From SOIV01 sp964435925 (lineage in GTDB: Bacteria; Acidobacteriota; Aminicenantia; Aminicenantales; Aminicenantaceae), in the NCBI GenBank assembly GCA_964435925.1, contig CAYTBG010000044.1:1-19941 (forward strand): a DNA stretch of 19,941 nucleotides. Reading direction: 5' to 3'. Shown one piece after another: positions 1 through 7,236 of this stretch (positions within the stretch are counted from its first letter, which is position 1; each line of letters opens with the position of its first letter). The translations under genes were made by a program, and so were the position numbers. Below the pieces are notes generated by a model that was not told where the DNA came from, did no database searches, and saw nothing but the letters and a program-made list of their open reading frames with translations.

Positions 1-108
1 AAAAAAAAGAAAGTTTTTAAATATATATATTTTTTTTACTTTAACAAAAAAACAAGTCTTTTTCAATCGGCACGAGTTTATTTTTAAGGGATGTGTAAAT
101 TTTGATAT

Positions 109-139
109 TTAATACAAACGCAATATATATTTTTACAAT
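109..139 (+). repeat. half copy of dispersed CAAACGCAAT repeat
   Basis: This 31-bp stretch matches the reverse complement of 7466-7496 at 26 of 31 positions by hand alignment (differences at positions 1, 7, 9, 10 and 28). At 7466-7496 the same sequence forms one end of a 139-bp palindromic element. Here only one arm is present and no TCATTGCGAG core follows, so it is best read as a solo end or remnant. The shared core is TAATACAAACGCAATATATA. Confidence 0.6.
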
Positions 140-198
140 TTATGCCATTTCATTAGGCTGCGGGTAACTCTGCTCTTTTTATAAATGGGCAAGCGAAA

Positions 199-345
199 AT
201 GGCAAAATCTCATCCTGAAGACAAAAGATGCTTGTGTCAGTCTTATCCTTGCAATGATATTTTAATGCGTTTGTATGAGATTTTTGAGACAGGCATAAAA
301 CAAGAGCTGACCCCACATTGGAGACCCCACATTGGTGCATCCTAA
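199..345 (+). CDS. doubtful small Cys-containing ORF, 48 codons
   Basis: ATG at 199, TAA at 343. The predicted peptide begins MAKSHPEDKRCLCQSY and contains a CxC pair plus a third Cys (C11, C13, C18). The frame is open upstream to a TAG near 148, so the start could be further 5'. There is no good ribosome binding site. The last codons run through a 14-bp tandem duplication. The composition is protein-like but I do not recognise a family. It may be a fragment of a decayed gene or chance. Confidence 0.25.
   Translation: MAKSHPEDKRCLCQSYPCNDILMRLYEIFETGIKQELTPHWRPHIGAS
309..335. repeat. 14-bp tandem duplication
   Basis: GACCCCACATTGGA at 309-322 is followed directly by GACCCCACATTGG at 323-335. 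This is a direct duplication of 13-14 bp, not a multiple of three, so any frame crossing it is shifted. Confidence 0.8.
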
Positions 346-502
346 TTGGCTAAATCAAGGGATTAAAAAGACTGGCTAACTCCTCTATTGGGGTGAGGAA
401 AACCCTCTTCATAAGGTTAGTCAAACAGGAACAAATTCACCCTGTGATTCATCCTAAAAGGGCATTGATAAGGCTGAGGCTAAAATATATTAATAAGGCA
501 TT

Positions 503-1774
503 ATGCTAATATCAATTATCCTTTTTGAATCAATGACACTCGTAGGACAAGCTACGAGCATATCCTCTAATCAGTTTCAGGAAATCCTTAGGGTTCTCCT
601 GATGCCGATTGCGTGGATCTTACCTATGCAAAGGGCAATTCTCGATTTCTTTTTGCATTCTTCCTCGCCCTGGTCAGCTGCTGGAAAATTTCTGTTTCTC
701 CTCTTCCCACTTCTGCTCTGGCTCGGCATCATCTGGAGCACACAACTTTCTATCTACACGGTGCCTTTTCGCTCAAATCGCATTAAATTCGTCACAACTT
801 TGCTTCTTTCCTGGTGGGATGGGGCACGAGCGGTATGGATCTTCTGGACCGGCCTGTTTCGTCTCATAGTTGTCCTAATCGGATGGCTGTTCTCTATTTT
901 ACGGCTCATAGTAAAATTCATAGTGGAAGCTATCAAGCAGATTGTAGTCGCTCCCTTCACGATGACCGGTAAGATGACAAAAAGTTTCTTCCGGCCCGGC
1001 GTCCCCTGGGTAGCTTTTGTGAGCCTTGTGTTCTGGTGCATGCTTGAAGCTGTGATCTTTGCCTATGTCCTTTTCCCGACGATTTCAGAAGTGCTTATGG
1101 ACATTGTAGGATCAGATAAGTCATCTCCACTAGTGATGCCCATGTTGTATGTATTCTTGCTCATTATCATTATGGGAAGCTTTGCTGCCCTCCAAGCGTT
1201 AACAGATGCCATTCGGACAAAAAAGGTAAAACTCATCATCCAGATGACAATCATCGAATTGATTGTTATGGGCTTTGAGGTGATGTTCCTTTATCGCGAG
1301 CTGGTTGACGCCATCACACCCTGGATAGTACAGCAGACTGGTGTTCGAATGGGGATTGGCTTCACATTGGGGATTTCATCTATGGGATGGATTGCCATTC
1401 GAGGTATGACCTGGTTCTTATTCGGACAGTTCGGTACACCGCCGCTTTTAGCTCTTATTGCCCGTCGACCAGTAGGCCAGGCAGGAGAAGAACAGAGACA
1501 ATATGCATCCGAAACCCAGGAAATACCGCAATGGTGGAGAAAACCGATACAAGAGTTTAAGAATGAGATCGAATGGCTGCATAAGAAGTTTAATGAACTC
1601 CTGGAATTCCTGACTCTACCCATCCTTCAGGTTCTGGCAGTCATCTTGAACTTCTTCATGATCTTATTGACTGCACGGCCGATCTTCAACCTGCCTTTCA
1701 AAGAGTTGAAGGATGTGATGGATACGAGAGAAATCCTGATAGCAAGAAATCTAGCACCAAAGAAAGGAGACTAA
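503..1774 (+). CDS. polytopic inner-membrane protein of unknown function (423 aa)
   Basis: Hydrophobic protein with about seven or eight likely membrane segments, around residues 30-50, 62-82, 110-142, 168-195, 212-232, 247-266, 285-310 and 370-395. A soluble, charged and Trp-rich segment (about 325-370) sits before the last hydrophobic helix, and the C-terminal tail is charged. The start at 503 has only a weak AAGG at 495-498; another ATG lies at 533. I do not recognise a family. The strongest clue is the next gene: a vWA lipoprotein starts 2 bp after this stop, so the two are almost certainly co-transcribed and probably act together at the envelope. Inference: the membrane protein anchors or positions the vWA partner. 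Confidence is high for coding, low for any function. Confidence 0.8.
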   Translation: MLISIILFESMTLVGQATSISSNQFQEILRVLLMPIAWILPMQRAILDFFLHSSSPWSAAGKFLFLLFPLLLWLGIIWSTQLSIYTVPFRSNRIKFVTTLLLSWWDGARAVWIFWTGLFRLIVVLIGWLFSILRLIVKFIVEAIKQIVVAPFTMTGKMTKSFFRPGVPWVAFVSLVFWCMLEAVIFAYVLFPTISEVLMDIVGSDKSSPLVMPMLYVFLLIIIMGSFAALQALTDAIRTKKVKLIIQMTIIELIVMGFEVMFLYRELVDAITPWIVQQTGVRMGIGFTLGISSMGWIAIRGMTWFLFGQFGTPPLLALIARRPVGQAGEEQRQYASETQEIPQWWRKPIQEFKNEIEWLHKKFNELLEFLTLPILQVLAVILNFFMILLTARPIFNLPFKELKDVMDTREILIARNLAPKKGD

Positions 1775-1776
1775 TC

Positions 1777-2544
1777 GTGAAGTTCAAATATAAAAACCTC
1801 TTTTCATGGCTGATCGGCGTGGCATTCTTCTTAATTATCGCAACGGCGTGCAGCCCGCCAAATACCGAAAAAGTATCTCGATTGGTCATGTTTGTCGGTG
1901 TGGACGTAAGCGGATCATTCCAGAAATCAGGTTATTACGATGATGCTATAACCTTTCTCTCTCACTACATCTACGGCCACCTCAATAAAGTGGGAGAGAT
2001 GAATGGACTGCGGGCGCTATTCGTGGGCTCCATCGGAGGTCATAGCACGAACGAGCCCAAGGCTTTCCATCCTATCCATGATCTCCAAGACAAAGATGTG
2101 AGAGGGATAAAAGCAGCCCTTCAAGATTGGTTTCCACCCACCGATGCGATAACAGACTTTAACGCCTTCTTCGCGGAGGTCGCTGCCCAGACTAAGGATA
2201 GAAACCTTACCCTCGCGCCGATTTGCATCATGATTATAACCGACGGCGTTCCGGCCACCGGAGTCCGTGAGGCTAAAACCACGTATGAGCATATTGATCT
2301 GGATCCGCTAGAATATCTCTCTCGGCGGGTCACTGTCCGGCTCGCCTATCTGGATCCAATAGTCGCCAAGCGATGGCGAGACAATGTTCCCTCGCGGCGA
2401 GTAAGAATATGGACGGTCCCCGGGGAAGTCATGGAAGGTTGGAGAGCACAGATGAAGCCTGGTGTTGAACTGGCTAAACAGGACAAATTCTGGAGGTGGG
2501 TTAAAGATAACGTCGATTTCCGGGTGCGTTCTAGAAAATTCTAA
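1777..2544 (+). CDS. lipoprotein with von Willebrand factor A domain and intact MIDAS
   Basis: 255 aa, GTG start at 1777 set by an AAGGAG at 1764-1769 with 7-bp spacing. Residues 8-24 form a hydrophobic signal ending ATAC, so Cys25 is the likely lipidation site. From residue 36 the fold reads as vWA: D43-V-S45-G-S47 is the DxSxS metal site, T122/T126 supply the second MIDAS element in the PPTDAITD stretch, and T155-D156-G157 gives the third. vWA domains with a complete MIDAS bind a divalent metal and usually a protein partner. The remainder (160-255) is mixed alpha/beta, with a basic tail. It follows the 423-aa membrane protein by 2 bp, so the pair forms a two-gene unit. The substrate or partner is not evident from sequence. 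Confidence 0.82.
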   Translation: MKFKYKNLFSWLIGVAFFLIIATACSPPNTEKVSRLVMFVGVDVSGSFQKSGYYDDAITFLSHYIYGHLNKVGEMNGLRALFVGSIGGHSTNEPKAFHPIHDLQDKDVRGIKAALQDWFPPTDAITDFNAFFAEVAAQTKDRNLTLAPICIMIITDGVPATGVREAKTTYEHIDLDPLEYLSRRVTVRLAYLDPIVAKRWRDNVPSRRVRIWTVPGEVMEGWRAQMKPGVELAKQDKFWRWVKDNVDFRVRSRKF

Positions 2545-2769
2545 ACTAAATTCCGTTTATCAACAAAACCTAACACATTAAAACGGCTTATTTTTTATCT
2601 TCATTTAAAATCCATTGTTCAGATATTCATTTGCTATTCTATCTTTCTCTAGAGAAATTTTGGTTGTTTTTTACACAATTGAAAAATTAGTGATCCCTTT
2701 TTCCGCAAGGTTTTGATGAGTCAAATCCCTGCAAGAAAGTATGAATTAAACAGCGGAAAGTATACCCCT

Positions 2770-3501
2770 TTATTCTTTCATCTTAAAAAAAGAATCTTCC
2801 AGGCCTGTATTGAACTTCACGCTCGCAACAGTAATTTTCATAAATTCCTCGCCCTCAACAAAGGAATCCATAGAGTGAGCGATTGTCATCCCATCAACTT
2901 TCTTGTAATCAGAGGTGAATTGTTCCGATTCAACCTCATAGCCCATTGGACCCATTGTTTTTGCTTTGGATTTATAGGTAAGATATGTTTCAGTATCAAA
3001 ATAAAGAGTCGCTTTAAATCCATCAGGGAAGGTTTCTTCTATGACAAAATAGTCTTTATCTTCAATTTTTTCCTTCCCTTTGTAATCAAAAGAAAAACCA
3101 TATTTTTCTGGATAGAGCATAGAAATGATGGGCAAAGACTGTCTCTTCATCTCTACTGCTTGCTGTTCTTCCATTTTCTCAGTGTTCCCAGTTTGAATAT
3201 TGATCCCCCACGCTGTCTCTCCATCGTAAGCTTGGGTGATAATCATGCCCATTATTTCAATATCTCTGCGCATTTTGTTCGGTTCTTTCTTATATATAGT
3301 AATTGAACCACTCAGACCTTGCTGAACCACCTCCAGGGCGCCAGACAAAGTCATGTCTTTTATGCTTTCAAATACTTTTTTTCCACCTTGAACTTCTATC
3401 ATTTTCTTTATAATTTCTTCAGCGGTCTGACCAGACCCAGGAGAAGTCATCAGAGCTACGAGAAAAAAGCTTAAAAGAAAAATGGAACACATTTTTTTCA
3501 T
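2770..3501 (-). CDS. LolA/LolB-like outer-membrane lipoprotein-sorting family protein
   Basis: 243 aa. An N-terminal signal peptide (residues 1-24, basic KK then a hydrophobic core, probable cleavage after SGQ) exports it. The mature part begins with an AEEIIKKMIEVQGG helix and continues as alternating beta strands with motifs such as YDGETAW, PDGFKATLYFDTETYLTYK and KVDGMTIAHS. These are typical of the half-barrel LolA/LolB-like proteins annotated as outer membrane lipoprotein-sorting protein. There is no lipobox, so it is likely periplasmic. An excellent AGGAGG (3510-3515) sits 8 bp upstream of the ATG. It is first of a series of minus-strand genes but is separated from its neighbour by a 103-bp gap carrying a GGGGCC palindrome. 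True LolA activity is not implied; many such paralogs have other hydrophobic ligands. Confidence 0.75.
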   Translation of the reverse strand: MKKMCSIFLLSFFLVALMTSPGSGQTAEEIIKKMIEVQGGKKVFESIKDMTLSGALEVVQQGLSGSITIYKKEPNKMRRDIEIMGMIITQAYDGETAWGINIQTGNTEKMEEQQAVEMKRQSLPIISMLYPEKYGFSFDYKGKEKIEDKDYFVIEETFPDGFKATLYFDTETYLTYKSKAKTMGPMGYEVESEQFTSDYKKVDGMTIAHSMDSFVEGEEFMKITVASVKFNTGLEDSFFKMKE

Positions 3502-3569
3502 TGAAATATCCTCCTTTGTGTCAATATGTTCTAATTCAATATACTATTCTATACCATTTTTTAAGAGGA

Positions 3570-3590
3570 AAATGGGGCCTGGCCCCATTT
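3570..3590. repeat. GGGGCC-T-GGCCCC palindrome, copy 1
   Basis: Perfect 10-bp arms around a single central T (core AATGGGGCCTGGCCCCATT). The same palindrome occurs at 9996-10018 and 10060-10082, always between genes. With a one-base centre it cannot fold into a hairpin using the full arms, but shorter arms could. Terminator, protein-binding site or mobile short repeat are all possible. Confidence 0.8.
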
Positions 3591-3604
3591 CTTTATTAAC
3601 CTTG

Positions 3605-4123
3605 CTAAAAGTCTGGAAAAATTTTCTTAAGAATGGATAACGATTCAGGAAAGAGTTCATTGAGGGTAACGTATCTCCACTCAGCATACTGAATCTGCCA
3701 TCTGTCATTTCTTTTTATTAATTTAATCTTCAATCGGTAATTTTCGGTTGAATATCTGATTAATTTGCGAAAAACCTTAGCAGCTCCAGAGGAAAAAGCC
3801 ACTTCAGTTTGGATAGACGCCTCCAGGGAGGAAATTTCTTCTATCTGCGTGCTTAACATATTGATGGCAATTCCTCTGTATCTATCATAGTATTCATTAA
3901 TCATATCCTGTGTTTCCTTTTTTCCTCTCCCCTCAAAATCGTGATAGTCATCCGCAAGATTTATCATTATACTGGACATATCCTTTTTTTCAGCATATTT
4001 TCCGACATCTTCCATCATTTCAAGGATCAGTTCTTCATCTGTTTTTTCCTGGCAAAAGGTCAAAAAGAAAACAAAGAAAAAGATTAATGAAAAAATTAGA
4101 TTATTATGGATATGATTTTCCAT
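3605..4123 (-). CDS. small probable lipoprotein, possibly NTF2-like
   Basis: 172 aa. Residues 9-23 form a very hydrophobic signal ending LTFC, making Cys24 a candidate lipid-attachment site, although Phe at -1 is atypical. The mature part has an acidic amphipathic helix (TDEELILEMMEDVGKYAEKKD) followed by strands ending NDRWQIQYAEWRYV. This helix-then-sheet order with a WxI/Q strand suggests a cone-shaped NTF2/SnoaL-like fold, a guess from pattern only. The start lacks a clear Shine-Dalgarno, and no better in-frame start exists before the signal. It lies 139 bp downstream of the ABM-like gene on the same strand. Confidence 0.6.
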   Translation of the reverse strand: MENHIHNNLIFSLIFFFVFFLTFCQEKTDEELILEMMEDVGKYAEKKDMSSIMINLADDYHDFEGRGKKETQDMINEYYDRYRGIAINMLSTQIEEISSLEASIQTEVAFSSGAAKVFRKLIRYSTENYRLKIKLIKRNDRWQIQYAEWRYVTLNELFPESLSILKKIFPDF

Positions 4124-4262
4124 CTGATTTTTAGACCGTACCGTATTCTAATGATACAATAAGACAGAGTCAATATCATACGCCTTTCTTCTATCGCTTT
4201 TTGCTTCCCCGGAAGAGAATAGCTGTTAACTTTTAGATTTAATAACTGAATATACGTTTCAC

Positions 4263-4556
4263 CTATGCCTGGACAACAACTTCATACCCCTCACGAATAG
4301 GTGGTTTTGTCAGGATATTCATGACTTTAACCAGCTGTTCCTGGTAGTAATGGCTTTTTTCATTGGCGAGAGCATCCTCTTCGCAATCCCACAAGGTTAT
4401 GGAAACGCCTTTGCCTGTTTTGCGATCGACCAAGAAATAAGCCCCGCAATAGCCCTTCTGTGATTTAGCTGCCGGAACAATGCTTTCCTCATAGATCTTT
4501 ACAAATTTATCTATCCAATCGACCTTAGTTTTGCCTGTTGTTATGCGTGCATACAT
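4263..4556 (-). CDS. small ABM-superfamily-like protein (97 aa)
   Basis: 97 residues with the pattern expected for a ferredoxin-like dimeric alpha/beta barrel: strand MYARITTGK, helix WIDKFVKIYEESIVPAAKSQKG, strand YCGAYFLVDRKTGKGVSITLWD, helix EDALANEKSHYYQEQLVKVM, and a final strand YEVVVQA. This is typical of antibiotic biosynthesis monooxygenase (ABM)-like proteins, many of which have no proven enzyme activity. A strong AAGGAGGG (4564-4571) precedes the ATG by 7 bp. It follows the zinc-ribbon/TPR remnant by 16 bp, so they probably share a transcript. The substrate cannot be told. Confidence 0.6.
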   Translation of the reverse strand: MYARITTGKTKVDWIDKFVKIYEESIVPAAKSQKGYCGAYFLVDRKTGKGVSITLWDCEEDALANEKSHYYQEQLVKVMNILTKPPIREGYEVVVQA

Positions 4557-4572
4557 GGCCTATCCCTCCTTA

Positions 4573-4905
4573 TTATTGGCTCTGTAATGAAGCTAATCGT
4601 TTCTTGGCAATGGATACTTCTATAATCCCAGGATCAGCGTCTTTCCACAGCTCAAGGAATTTCTCATAATTCTCTCTGGCTTCCTTTGTCATTTCTTTCT
4701 TTTCATATATCTTCCCCAGCATGTAGAAACTCTTAGCATAGAGATCTCCCAACCAAAGCCTGCCGGTTGTCAGCTCTTCCTTTTGTGCTTCAATAGTTTT
4801 TTGGGGAGAACCGGGAGATTCTTCTGGGGAAGGAAGCCTTGTCCCGTAATCACCACAGAAGCGGGTATTATCGGAATTTTCAGAATTGCATTCGGGCCAT
4901 TTCAT
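4573..4905 (-). CDS. collapsed zinc-ribbon/TPR protein with degenerate Cys ligands
   Basis: 110 aa. The N-terminus has the layout of a short zinc ribbon (MK-C-PEC-x10-C-G-x-C) but two of the four ligands are lost: Trp3 replaces the first Cys and Tyr20 the last, leaving Cys6 and Cys17. A linker ending ELTTG (44-48) follows, then residues 56-108 form one TPR-like hairpin (YAKSFYMLGKIYE ... ARENYEKFLELWKDADP). In Aminicenantes-like genomes this zinc-ribbon plus ELTTG start normally precedes a Ser/Thr kinase or cyclase core, and this TPR is the usual extreme C-terminus. That comparison is from memory. Inference: the middle has been deleted, fusing both ends in frame. A GGGGAG (4914-4919) gives a usable ribosome site, so it may still be expressed. 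Confidence 0.65.
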   Translation of the reverse strand: MKWPECNSENSDNTRFCGDYGTRLPSPEESPGSPQKTIEAQKEELTTGRLWLGDLYAKSFYMLGKIYEKKEMTKEARENYEKFLELWKDADPGIIEVSIAKKRLASLQSQ

Positions 4906-4971
4906 GCCTCTTACTCCCCATTATATTTTCGGCAAAAGAATAACAATTAATGATGAAAGAGTCAATTGTTA

Positions 4972-4988
4972 ATGGGGACGTTCCCCAT
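4972..4988. repeat. GGGGA/TCCCC palindrome, variant
   Basis: ATGGGGACGTTCCCCAT: 7-bp arms with a 3-base centre. It has the same ATGGGG...CCCCAT ends as the GGGGCC palindromes elsewhere in the window but a different middle. It lies just beyond the stop of the 296-aa gene and could act as a weak terminator or be a member of a related repeat family. Confidence 0.6.
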
Positions 4989-4998
4989 ATTCTTGTCT

Positions 4999-5889
4999 CT
5001 ACTCGAGAGCCATCTCAAGGGCATTTAACACCTTGCTGTAGCTTACCTCAAGACGCCCCCGGAAAGGTTTGAGTGAAGCTTCCAGAACATCAGGCAGCCC
5101 GTCCTGCCAGAGCAGCCGGAAACGATCAGCCTCCATGGCTTCAATCTCAGCCGCCAGCATCTCCCGCCAGGGATCTTTGATCGGACTGACATCAATGCGT
5201 GTCAATTTTGCAAGCTGATTTTTCAGCATGGGAAGAATCTGGCGGTGCAACTGCTTTAGCACATCATCCTGGCGGTCTTCGATATCTTCGTTCCGTCCTC
5301 TTCTCCAATATACACCTCTCTTCTCATCATCCTCATCCACAAGGTTGTATTCGAGGCCATCTCCGGGTGATTTACCTAGCCAGGAATAGTACGACACGGC
5401 ATAAATGAAGTAGTACTCCCCCAGCCCCATTTCAACATCAAGAAGCGCCTGATTGCGCCTTGTATAGAACTCTGCAATCAGAGGGATTATCCCGAATCCA
5501 GTTTTTATCTTTGTCAAAACACCTGGGGATGGCTCTTCTTTGAATTGGCTTTCACGTTCTTCATTAGAGAGAATAATGATAGAGCTTTCTAATTTCTCTT
5601 TAACTGGTTCCATGGAGTTCCGCACAGATAGAAAGGCCTCAACCCGTTCTGGTCCGATGGCCCCCCCAGGATCAGGGCAGAAATCTTTAATTTCTCCATA
5701 ACGTTCCGTCAAATCATCTGCGATGGCTTCTGTTTCCTCAAATCCACTTACTATGTTTTTGACGAAGAAATAGCCGCCCACACCGGCAAAGACTAGCAAC
5801 AGAATCACCACACCGCAGCCAATGCCGCAGCCTATAAGCCACTTAGAAGCAGTACTAGATCTCTTGGAAGTTATATCTTGAGTTTGCAA
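4999..5889 (-). CDS. single-pass membrane protein of unknown function (296 aa), TTG start
   Basis: The start is TTG at 5889, supported by GGAGG at 5896-5900 with 6-bp spacing; the next Met is about 90 residues in, after the membrane helix, so it cannot be the start. Residues 1-16 are polar and likely cytoplasmic. Residues 17-43 form one glycine-rich transmembrane helix (WLIGCGIGCGVVILLL) carrying GxxxG-type spacing and two Cys. The remaining 250 residues are charged and mostly helical, including EETEAIADDLTERYGEI and a C-terminal helical region. No catalytic motif is visible. Orientation is probably cytoplasm-in, with the large domain outside. It is first of the minus-strand run 4263-5889, with 93 bp to the next gene. 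I do not recognise a family. Confidence 0.75.
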   Translation of the reverse strand: MQTQDITSKRSSTASKWLIGCGIGCGVVILLLVFAGVGGYFFVKNIVSGFEETEAIADDLTERYGEIKDFCPDPGGAIGPERVEAFLSVRNSMEPVKEKLESSIIILSNEERESQFKEEPSPGVLTKIKTGFGIIPLIAEFYTRRNQALLDVEMGLGEYYFIYAVSYYSWLGKSPGDGLEYNLVDEDDEKRGVYWRRGRNEDIEDRQDDVLKQLHRQILPMLKNQLAKLTRIDVSPIKDPWREMLAAEIEAMEADRFRLLWQDGLPDVLEASLKPFRGRLEVSYSKVLNALEMALE

Positions 5890-6122
5890 TTATTTCCTCC
5901 ATCTTTCCTCCAACTAATTTTTTCTATAACTTCTATCACAAGAAAAGTCTTGATTCAAGCGCCAAAAAAAGAAGATATTCAATCCAAACGATCCCTTCTT
6001 CGCTGTTTATAAACTTGGTAAGTTTTGAAACAAAACAAGAACACACCATATCGCTATTTTTCAACACTTATCTATCAACTTTTTCAGAGTATAAACGACT
6101 AAATATAATGGAGATAAGTCAT

Positions 6123-6518
6123 ATGAATTATCAAGTTATGAGTAATCACGAAAGAAGAAAACTATTGAGGTTTTATTGCTCGATTCCTTCCGAGTTGGTG
6201 GAATTAGAAGGCAAAAATAATTTAGTTGAGGGAGCAACAGTTCTTGATTTCTCTAATGAAGGCTTGAGGCTGAGTGTTAATTTTGTTGAACCCAATCCAG
6301 GCTCTACTACAGAAGTAATGCTCTATATTCCTCATAAACAATTAATAACCTCGTTAACTGGACAAGTGATCTGGAGCAAACATGTGAAGAATAAGATGGA
6401 AATCGGACTGAAGATAAAAGAGATAGAGAAGCAAGGAACGAAAGACGTCCTTGACTGGGTCTTCCCCAGATGGCTAGAAAAAGAGAAAAGGATTAGAGAC
6501 GGCCTTTTCATAGTTTAA
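6123..6518 (+). CDS. PilZ-domain protein (probable c-di-GMP receptor)
   Basis: 131 aa from the ATG at 6123, chosen because GGAG (6110-6113) lies 9 bp upstream and because the codons further 5' (TTG at 6015, ATG at 6108) lack such a site. The start is not certain. Both c-di-GMP contact motifs of PilZ domains are present: R12-KLL-R16 (RxxxR) and D42-F-S-N-E-G47 (D/NxSxxG), followed by strands with GQVIW and EIGLKI. The protein is little more than one PilZ domain with a basic, Trp-containing C-terminal helix, so it would act as an adaptor sensing c-di-GMP in the cytoplasm. No cyclase, phosphodiesterase or motility gene is nearby to name its target. Confidence 0.8.
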   Translation: MNYQVMSNHERRKLLRFYCSIPSELVELEGKNNLVEGATVLDFSNEGLRLSVNFVEPNPGSTTEVMLYIPHKQLITSLTGQVIWSKHVKNKMEIGLKIKEIEKQGTKDVLDWVFPRWLEKEKRIRDGLFIV

Positions 6519-6612
6519 TTTTATCCTCTTATTTGCCCCCAGACTTTATCAAAGACATCGTCAAAATTTTCCCTTATTTTAGTTTTTTTTGGATTTAATA
6601 TCAGCTGTTGGA

Positions 6613-7236
6613 CTATATTCCGGATTTTAGGTATTTGGCAACAGAATCAATTGCATAGAACATACCAGCGGAAGGAAGATTAAAGCTTGTCTTTATCCGA
6701 GTGTATCCATGCTTGTGCTCAGGAATAATCAGAATGCTGCCTTTGAATTTATCCAAATCAGTTTGCAACAGCCTGTGCTTGAGCTCATAATCCAGGTTAA
6801 GCCTTTGAGCCAGATACTGGTCTCCTTTCCACGCTATATCCACCACTTTACCCCCAAAAAATGAGCTTTTTTTTCTCACCATCTTAGTCTTTTTAAGAGG
6901 TTCTTCTCTCAAATTGAAGGTGCTTTTTACCAAATATTCGATGAAATAATTAACTCCATATTGGCTGGCTACGCTGGCAACAATAATAAAATCAATATTT
7001 CTCTCCTCTAAAGCAACAACACCTTCAGATTTCTTTGCCCTGGAGATCTTTTTTCCAAGCTTTGCCTGCTCGCTCTCTTTATCCAACTCAGTGAACCTTA
7101 CCCCTATTCCAGGCAGATGGCGACGAAATTCCTCGAACTTTTTGTGATCTCCTTTCTTTCGTTTGGAGAGAAAAAAAGGGAGTAAAAAAGCTGTTATAAA
7201 AGCTATGATTGTAGGGATGAGCTTTCCTATGTCCAT
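6613..7236 (-). CDS. membrane-anchored protein of unknown function (207 aa)
   Basis: Residues 4-24 form one N-terminal membrane helix followed by a strongly basic patch (SKRKKGDHKK), which predicts N-out/C-in with the soluble part in the cytoplasm by the positive-inside rule. The soluble domain alternates strands and helices (IDFIIVASVASQYGVNYFIEYLV; KGSILIIPEHKHGYTRIKTSFNLP). I recognise no family or active site. The ATG at 7236 has no good Shine-Dalgarno, but no alternative start precedes the helix. It is convergent with the PilZ gene (94-bp gap without an obvious terminator hairpin). Confidence 0.7.
   Translation of the reverse strand: MDIGKLIPTIIAFITAFLLPFFLSKRKKGDHKKFEEFRRHLPGIGVRFTELDKESEQAKLGKKISRAKKSEGVVALEERNIDFIIVASVASQYGVNYFIEYLVKSTFNLREEPLKKTKMVRKKSSFFGGKVVDIAWKGDQYLAQRLNLDYELKHRLLQTDLDKFKGSILIIPEHKHGYTRIKTSFNLPSAGMFYAIDSVAKYLKSGI

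Larger units (their letters stand above)
1..502. other. AT-rich intergenic region at left edge
   Basis: Very AT-rich stretch (A and T runs at 1-60, alternating TA near 20-32) with no convincing long reading frame. It contains a half copy of a dispersed repeat (109-139), a doubtful 48-codon ORF (199-345) and a 14-bp tandem duplication (309-335). I see no clear promoter for the operon starting at 503. The base composition is clearly more AT-rich than the following two genes. Confidence 0.6.

Noticed and set aside
2553..2595. Possible terminator after the vWA gene (CCGTTT ... AAACGG then TTATTTTTT)
   Set aside because: A 6-bp stem with a loop of about 22 bases is too weak to call.
2713..3306. 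197-codon plus-strand open frame
   Set aside because: Antisense to the LolA/LolB-like gene, which has a signal peptide and strong ribosome site; composition is shadow-like (many Phe, His, Cys).
5855..5902. 15-codon leader ORF (ATG 5902, behind GGAGGAAAG) overlapping the TTG start at 5889
   Set aside because: It arises from two adjacent GGAGGAAA-like boxes; no regulatory codon run or stem structure is visible, so coincidence is likelier.
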